Shown: piece after piece, positions 49,071 through 50,380 of the stretch
How the letters are laid out: every line of letters begins with the position of its first letter
Position numbering within the stretch: position 1 is the stretch's first letter
Assembly (NCBI GenBank): GCA_003550305.1
Contig: QKYT01000388.1
Span: 1 to 50,380 of the forward strand
Length of the DNA: 50,380 nucleotides
Direction: 5' to 3'
DNA from: Glomus cerebriforme
Taxonomy: Eukaryota > Glomeromycota > Glomeromycetes > Glomerales > Glomeraceae
Position numbers and translations under genes: made by a program
Notes under the pieces: generated by a model
Told to the model about the DNA's origin: nothing
The model's database searches: none
Seen by the model: the letters and a program-made list of their open reading frames with translations, nothing else

Positions 49071-49075
49071 ACTGA

Positions 49076-49117
49076 GATATATATAGCTTTGGTATAATTA
49101 TGTATTTTGCAAAATAT
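49076..49117 (+). pseudogene. Captured kinase subdomain fragment
   Basis: The frame from 49076 reads DIYSFGIIMYFAKY. This is nearly the DIYSFGMIMYFVAT segment of the intact kinase at 32264-33597, and the DNA is also close (GATATATATAGCTTTGGTAT against GATATATATAGTTTTGGTAT). Nothing kinase-like precedes it, so it is a small captured or inserted piece. Confidence 0.6.
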
Positions 49118-49343
49118 GTATTTATGCTTTATTTGCAATAGTTTACAATATAAAAGGTAAAATTATTTTGATATTTTTATATATGATTATCAAATCACAT
49201 CTAAATTTATGAAAATATCATATGAATAATATAGGCTACTGCTACTGAATGTGACTAAATGTGGCTGAATGCGACTGACTGCAACTAAAAAAATTTTTTA
49301 GTGGTCCAGAAATTATGAAATCAGCTGTAATATGAAATTTTTT

Positions 49344-50000
49344 TCAAAAACATGCCTTTAATATTATTACAAAAAAATTTATAACTTCATAACTACTTAA
49401 ACTAGCCTCATAAAAATTAATATGCAATTATTTTCATGCCTGCTGAACAGCTTTACTTAAGCTTCCTTTGCTTATTTTCTTTGGCCAAAGTATTCAAATT
49501 ATGCTTGAAAGTAAAAAAACAAAATGCATTTAAGTATTTTTACAAAAAAATTCATAACTCTACAACCACTTGAGCTAGCTTCATAAAAATTAATAATTAA
49601 TTATTTTTATACTTTTGAACAACTTTATTTAAGCTTCCCTTGCTCATTTTCTTTAACCAAAGTTTTTAAATTACACCTGAAACGTAAAAATTAAACGTGT
49701 TTTAGTATTATAATAAAAAAATTTATAACTTCATAACCACTTGAGCTAACCTCATAAAAATTAATATGCAATTATTTTTATATTTGTTGAATAACTTTAC
49801 TTAATCTTCTTTACTTATTTCCTTTGGCCAAAGTGTTTAAATTATGTTTGAAAGTAAAAAAACAAAACATGTTTAAGTATTTTTACAAAAAAATTCATAA
49901 CTCTACAACTACTTAAGCTAGCCTTATAAAAATTAATATACAAATATTTTTATATCTGCTGAATAATTATTTTAAGTATTTTTTATCTATTTAGTTTAAC
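49344..50000. repeat. ~172-bp tandem repeat, about 3.7 copies, dimeric pattern
   Basis: Unit anchors (ACAAAAAAATTYATAACTYY) start at 49369, 49542, 49713 and 49885, spacing 173, 171 and 172. Every unit carries TAAAAATTAATA, a TTACTTAAGCTTCC-like word, CTTTGGCCAAAGT and TGAAAGTAAAAA. Units 1 and 3 read TTTATAACTTCATAACYAC; units 2 and 4 read TTCATAACTCTACAACYAC, so the array is A-B-A-B. Confidence 0.85.
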
Positions 50001-50079
50001 TAAAATAACAAAATTGTGTTGTGAAATCTCTATACAATATGAAAAGGATATTTATTAAAAGAAAATTTCTAAGTTTACA

Positions 50080-50260
50080 TGGGGTGTCTGGATACGGGTT
50101 ACGTGATTTTTACTATATGATAATTTATCACCCCCGTGTCACACCTTCTGTTTTCATTTTTTCTATTTATTCTAGGNANNTAGAATTTTTTNAAGNTGTG
50201 AAATCNTATTCATCACNTNTTATTCGTCACATTCCTAATTTTGGCCGGATTTCATAATGC
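50080..50260. mobile_element. Partial element related to the 29249-29389 family
   Basis: TTATCACCCCCGTGTCACAC, then CTTCTGTTTTCATTTTT and spaced TTCATCAC / TTCGTCAC words, follow the order seen at 29276-29360. A TTGGCCGG..CCGGCCA hairpin (about 50241-50266) follows. Several Ns and the window edge prevent defining the ends. Confidence 0.45.
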
Positions 50261-50380
50261 CGGCCAGAGTATCCTTTTTGGAATATTGTACTACGTTATA
50301 CGATCCAAAAAAGGCAATTTTATTTCTCTCGAAAATCGAATTTTGGGTTACACGAAATTCCCAAAAAGGCAATTTCATTG

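Larger units (their letters stand above)
47412..49331. mobile_element. 1.9-kb DNA-transposon-like element with 94-bp terminal inverted repeats
   Basis: The outer ends pair: left ATTACAGCTAATTTCATAAT and right (reversed) ATTACAGCTGATTTCATAAT, followed by TTYYGGACYACTAAAAAA. Just inside each end stand five ~10-bp units of type CAGTCGCATT (47456-47505 left, 49238-49287 right, inverted). The interior carries a 98-codon two-exon ORF, a Cys-rich ORF, and a kinase fragment, but I see no transposase catalytic core. That makes it probably non-autonomous. A possible AT duplication flanks it. The CACTA-like word inside the repeat is probably coincidental because the repeat continues beyond it. Confidence 0.72.

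Noticed and set aside
48824..49138. 104-codon minus-strand ORF
   Set aside because: Phe/Ile/Tyr-rich reading of a degenerate AT repeat.
1..50380. tRNA, rRNA, CRISPR, operons or ribosome-binding sites
   Set aside because: No cloverleaf with A/B boxes, no rRNA-like block and no repeat-spacer array seen; the window is eukaryotic, so operons and bacterial ribosome sites do not apply.

Overview
The window looks like AT-rich nuclear DNA of an arbuscular mycorrhizal fungus, most likely Rhizophagus or a close relative in Glomeromycotina. The evidence is a background of long A/T tracts, short GT..AG introns, and several families expanded in that lineage: tyrosine-kinase-like kinases with the YGLCKECKQPNT N-terminal ribbon and a DLG/DMG magnesium loop, a BTB-TLDc protein, an Mrr-type nuclease-like protein, and RNF213-like giant proteins with an N-terminal CBM20-type domain. 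The genus is inferred from family resemblance; no search was run. Runs of N show a draft assembly.

Layout. 1-2725 is mostly gene-poor and holds a small inverted-repeat transposon (506-740). 2726-4426 (+) is a three-exon Mrr/PD-(D/E)xK-like protein. 6607-7569 (+) is an intronless multipass membrane protein. 8845-22987 (+) is a 14-exon RNF213-like gene: CBM20-like domain, AAA3 and AAA4 modules, and an RZ-type zinc finger. Its model closes to 4,382 residues only if one missing base in exon 11 is allowed for, and both AAA Walker B motifs have lost their acidic residues. 25011-27611 (-) is a tail-to-tail short paralog carrying only the CBM20 and N-terminal part. 30390-31757 (-) is a decayed kinase pseudogene, divergent from an intact kinase at 32264-33597 (+). 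34769-36246 (+) encodes a BTB-TLDc protein. 37023-38835 (-) encodes a nodulin-like/MCH1-like MFS transporter with a 16-nt microexon. 39269-43170 (-) encodes a 12-exon ENA-type P-type cation ATPase. Beyond 43171 there are no convincing intact host genes. That part holds degenerate coding remnants, a palindromic small element (45986-46152), a 1.9-kb transposon-like element with 94-bp terminal inverted repeats (47412-49331) carrying a 98-residue two-exon ORF and a captured kinase fragment, and a ~172-bp tandem repeat (49344-50000) arranged as an A-B-A-B dimer.

How the parts fit. The ATPase and MFS transporter are both membrane transport genes in tandem on the minus strand, with no sign of an operon. 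The RNF213-like gene and its truncated neighbour look like an inverted duplication, with copies of one small repeat family upstream of and behind the large gene. The two kinases share the same C-terminal tail and look like a divergent duplicate pair in which one member died. Exon models come from reading splice signals by eye and checking that frames close; they have not been tested against transcripts.
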